DNA of 64,000 nucleotides from JBBATK01 sp039810585 (GTDB lineage Bacteria > Bacteroidota > Ignavibacteria > Kapaibacteriales > NICIL-2): the NCBI GenBank assembly GCA_039810585.1, contig JBDHXF010000011.1, positions 7,440 through 71,439 of the forward strand. Direction: 5' to 3'. Below are positions 61,799-64,000 of this stretch, one piece after another. Below the pieces are notes generated by a model, which saw only the letters and a program-made list of their open reading frames with translations, was not told the DNA's origin and did not search any database. Position 1 is the first letter of the stretch, and each line of letters begins with the position of its first letter. Position numbers and translations under genes: made by a program.

Positions 61799-61943
61799 CG
61801 TTGTGATCTGCAGTGCACGGTAGTACCGGAGAGATCTTCACCATTCGAGCTGATTGTACACCCTGGAATGAGCGCGTTCACTTTGTCCGCGTTGCACGAT
61901 GCGCTGCCGAAGGCAGGCGAGAATAAAAAGTCACCTGCTTTCC

Positions 61944-63101
61944 CTATTGCGTCAAAGACGCTGGCACTAGGACAAAGCTCACGATGGCGATGATGATGAC
62001 CCAGCGAAGACCGCGCTCTGCAAGTAGGGGTTTGTTCTTTTTGAAAGAGTGCCATCGTAGCGCAAGAACGATACTCATGCTACATACCACTAGGTACACA
62101 ACCAAATTTTGAAACCATCCCCAGGATTGATGAGACCAACCGGAGAGACTCAATGATCCGATATATCCATACACAGCAAAGAGATGGAATATGTAGATGA
62201 ATAAGGACTCCTGCCCGCACACGAGCATCACGCGTGCCAAGGCTGTTGGATCGAGTTGCTTACGGAGGAGATACAGGAGCATCAACACGGCGACCACCAC
62301 CGATAAGCGGTACAGCGAATGGCCGGCGGAGAGATGCCACCAGTCTTCTCTACCAGGAAAATCGAAGACCCCCTCCTTCAGCGTATAGCAGAGAATGGCA
62401 GCCAGCGTGGAGCATAGTGCCACCAGTGCGGCTCGTTTGTCGAGGTTGTCGGTGTTCCCAAAGAGTTGGATAAACGCCATTCCGGCGAAGAAGTAGCCTG
62501 AATACGGAATGAGAGGAAACTTGCTGTACGGCACACCGCTTAGAAGCGAAGACCATCCGTTGGGAAAGCTGGCATAAAGATGCCAGGGCAACACGATCGA
62601 AGCAAAGCCAAAGCATGCGGCTGTTAACACCAGGCTCGCGCTCAGTCGCCACCGTGACGACGCGCTGAGCATGGAAAACAAAAGTGCAATACATGAAGAA
62701 AAAGTAATGGTTTGCAACACGTCGCAATCATAAAAATGCTGCAGTTCGAGCGCTGAGCCGTTCAGAAGTCGCTGCAGCGAGAAGGCTGGAAGGTGCAACC
62801 AATAGGCTAGGAGTAGGATGTGACCGAGGCGGCGGATGTACAGCCAAAGAGGACGCTCAAATCCGCGAAATGCTTCATTTTTCTTGGAAAAGGCCAATTC
62901 AAAGCCAATTCCAGCGCAGAAAATAAAAGCCACGGCAACAAAACCATTGGAGATATCAAGAATTTCGAAGAGGCGTCCCGTTTTCAGCAACGGACTCAGA
63001 CACACATCAATCACATGGACTTCGATCATCCACAGAACAGCAATAGCTCGAAGGTAATCGATAAAGGAAAGTCTGGCGGAACGAGTTTCCGTAGGCTGCA
63101 T
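61944..63101 (-). CDS. Membrane acyltransferase (HGSNAT/DUF1624-like)
   Basis: A 385-residue membrane protein (start at the ATG 63101, MQPTETRSARLSFIDYLRAIAVLWMIEVH) with about ten hydrophobic helices. The pattern IDYLRAIAVLWMIEVHVID near the start resembles heparan-alpha-glucosaminide N-acetyltransferase catalytic-domain proteins, which acetylate sugar or amino groups across a membrane. It might also be an acyltransferase-3 relative; the histidine in the first helix (EVHVID) is the candidate active residue. It stands alone; target unknown. Confidence 0.7.
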   Translation of the reverse strand: MQPTETRSARLSFIDYLRAIAVLWMIEVHVIDVCLSPLLKTGRLFEILDISNGFVAVAFIFCAGIGFELAFSKKNEAFRGFERPLWLYIRRLGHILLLAYWLHLPAFSLQRLLNGSALELQHFYDCDVLQTITFSSCIALLFSMLSASSRWRLSASLVLTAACFGFASIVLPWHLYASFPNGWSSLLSGVPYSKFPLIPYSGYFFAGMAFIQLFGNTDNLDKRAALVALCSTLAAILCYTLKEGVFDFPGREDWWHLSAGHSLYRLSVVVAVLMLLYLLRKQLDPTALARVMLVCGQESLFIYIFHLFAVYGYIGSLSLSGWSHQSWGWFQNLVVYLVVCSMSIVLALRWHSFKKNKPLLAERGLRWVIIIAIVSFVLVPASLTQ

Positions 63102-63226
63102 AGTCCCCGATGCCTCTAAAGTTTGACCAAGCGCAATATGGCTGAATTTTGATCCAAAACACGGTAATTTTCTGCGTTTCTGTAAATTGTGATACAAATA
63201 CCCACAGTATTGAAACTCCCCGACCC

Positions 63227-63436
63227 ATGTACCGACTATTCATACTACTTCTTGGAGCCATTGTAGTGGTGATCGTGCTTAGTCAATTTGTACTGGGCTT
63301 TTTACGACGTTTTCTGGGACTTGGGCCTGCCCCTCAGTCCCCCAAAAAAGGTGTATCCGGCACGCTTCCGATTTACGACAAAGATGGCGTGCAAGTTTTT
63401 GGCGGAGAGTCAACAAAGTCCGCAAAAAATTCCTGA
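63227..63436 (+). CDS. Small single-helix membrane protein
   Basis: A 69-residue product (ATG at 63227) with one hydrophobic helix (MYRLFILLLGAIVVVIVLSQFVLGFL) and a basic/proline tail (RRFLGLGPAPQSPKKG). Further on, LPIYDKDGVQVFGGES is polar. I recognise no family, but the coding shape and the divergent position from the acyltransferase support a real gene. Confidence 0.55.
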   Translation: MYRLFILLLGAIVVVIVLSQFVLGFLRRFLGLGPAPQSPKKGVSGTLPIYDKDGVQVFGGESTKSAKNS

Positions 63437-63838
63437 AGCACGCCGGGCGCAGCTGAGAATTTTTGAAGCGATGGTGGTATAAGTAGTCGTTTTTTGTAAA
63501 GAATTACGGACTTTGCTGTCTGGTGAGCATTGCCTGAAAATTTTTTTACGCAGGGTGAAACAGAATTTAGTCTCGCTGATTATTGTCCTATGTAAGCGAC
63601 TTTTTCGACCTCCGGGATTTTTTGTCTGTGAACAAATTTTCTTTGGCGGTCAATTGTTTTTTCTTTAAACTGACTAAGTTTTGCCAGGGGACAGCAATTC
63701 GTAGTCTAACATCCGAATTCTACTCTACTTGACTCGGTAATCAAACGGCAATTGTATAGCGAATAGACGGCTTTACATCGGACAGAAGTTTAGGTTTTCA
63801 CATTCAAAACGTTTTCATTCATTTTTGGAGAGTGTATT
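63437..63838. other. AT-rich leader of the last gene
   Basis: These 402 bases have several T-runs and no ORF I can support. A TAAGTTTTG near 63674, with ATTG about 18 bases before, weakly resembles the Bacteroidota promoter. Nothing else is seen. Confidence 0.4.
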
Positions 63839-64000
63839 ATGAAGCGGATTACTACGCTTGTTATACTCGGTTTGATGGCTTTTGCAGCAATGAAGCCACA
63901 GACGGTATTGGCGGGTAAGAATCAGAGCATGGATGAGATTCGTTCCGTTACGTGTGCTGCCCTCAAGGGTACCGGTAACCTTGGAACGGAGTTCTACTTC
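63839..64000 (+). CDS. Secreted protein, N-terminal fragment (cut by window edge)
   Basis: The frame starts at the ATG at 63839 (GGAG eight bases upstream) and runs 54 codons to the end. A signal peptide is clear (MKRITTLVILGLMAFAAMKPQTVLAG), and the visible mature part reads KNQSMDEIRSVTCAALKGTGNLGTEFYF. The G-T-E-F-Y pattern occurs at the start of some IgGFc-binding-like and other surface proteins of Bacteroidota, so a large surface protein may follow, but this is a guess. Confidence 0.6.
   Translation, partial: MKRITTLVILGLMAFAAMKPQTVLAGKNQSMDEIRSVTCAALKGTGNLGTEFYF

Noticed and set aside
61720..62055. Overlapping open frames on both strands after PBP1A
   Set aside because: No ribosome-binding site, no recognisable domain, and they overlap the acyltransferase gene end; composition looks non-coding.

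Overview
The window reads as a stretch of ordinary chromosome from a Gram-negative bacterium of the Bacteroidota/Chlorobiota (FCB) group, possibly an Ignavibacteria- or Kapabacteria-like lineage; the exact placement is inference. The cues are a secreted M1 aminopeptidase ending in a type IX secretion (T9SS) sorting domain, an exbB-exbD-exbD-tonB cluster, an initiator tRNA gene without an encoded CCA, and repeated Bacteroidota-type promoter cores (TAnnTTTG) just upstream of operon heads. Base composition is balanced and coding density is high. I see no insertion sequence, prophage, CRISPR array or obviously transferred island.

Layout. 1-9,818 (minus strand) is the fatty-acid/phospholipid operon yceD-rpmF-plsX-fabH-fabD-fabG-acpP-fabF-rnc, followed by a TPR-thioredoxin (TlpA-like) gene and the start of an MFS transporter. 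9,959-15,965 (minus) is an energy-transduction operon: STAS protein, ExbB, two ExbD, TonB, a small membrane protein, a PstS-like lipoprotein and a TPR protein. 16,078-21,872 (minus) holds prmC, the pyrimidine genes pyrB-carB, and an HU-type DNA-binding protein. 22,183-28,606 (minus) holds greA and then rmlD-like, nnrE/D, vanZ-like, tgt, yajC and ribBA.

From 28,839 to 38,968 the plus strand carries dnaE, dxr-rseP-dacB and glmS. 39,105-43,171 (minus) is an envelope-stress-like block: an ECF sigma factor, its probable anti-sigma factor, two Spy/LTXXQ-like periplasmic proteins, a DUF2203 protein and a DedA protein. 43,419-47,020 is pheT with a coiled-coil gene, and tRNA-fMet is divergent from pheT. 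47,570-50,152 has a small secreted protein, an alkyltransferase-like (ATL) DNA repair protein, an NTF2-like protein and a variant phosphofructokinase. 50,270-58,307 has an orphan ABC ATPase and a minus-strand set (two-domain amidohydrolase, T9SS M1 peptidase, GH57 glycosidase). 58,753-64,000 holds a stand-alone rpsD, PBP1A, a membrane acyltransferase, a tiny membrane protein and the start of a secreted protein.

I found no clearly new multi-gene system. The most interesting points are family-level oddities: a queuine tRNA-ribosyltransferase lacking all four zinc ligands, a phosphofructokinase with Asn at the metal-binding Asp, a PBP4-type enzyme with a long Ser/Lys-rich insertion, a fused amidohydrolase with a metal-less first half, an initiator tRNA with a C1 x U72 mismatch, and a set of intergenic hairpins with three-base loops.
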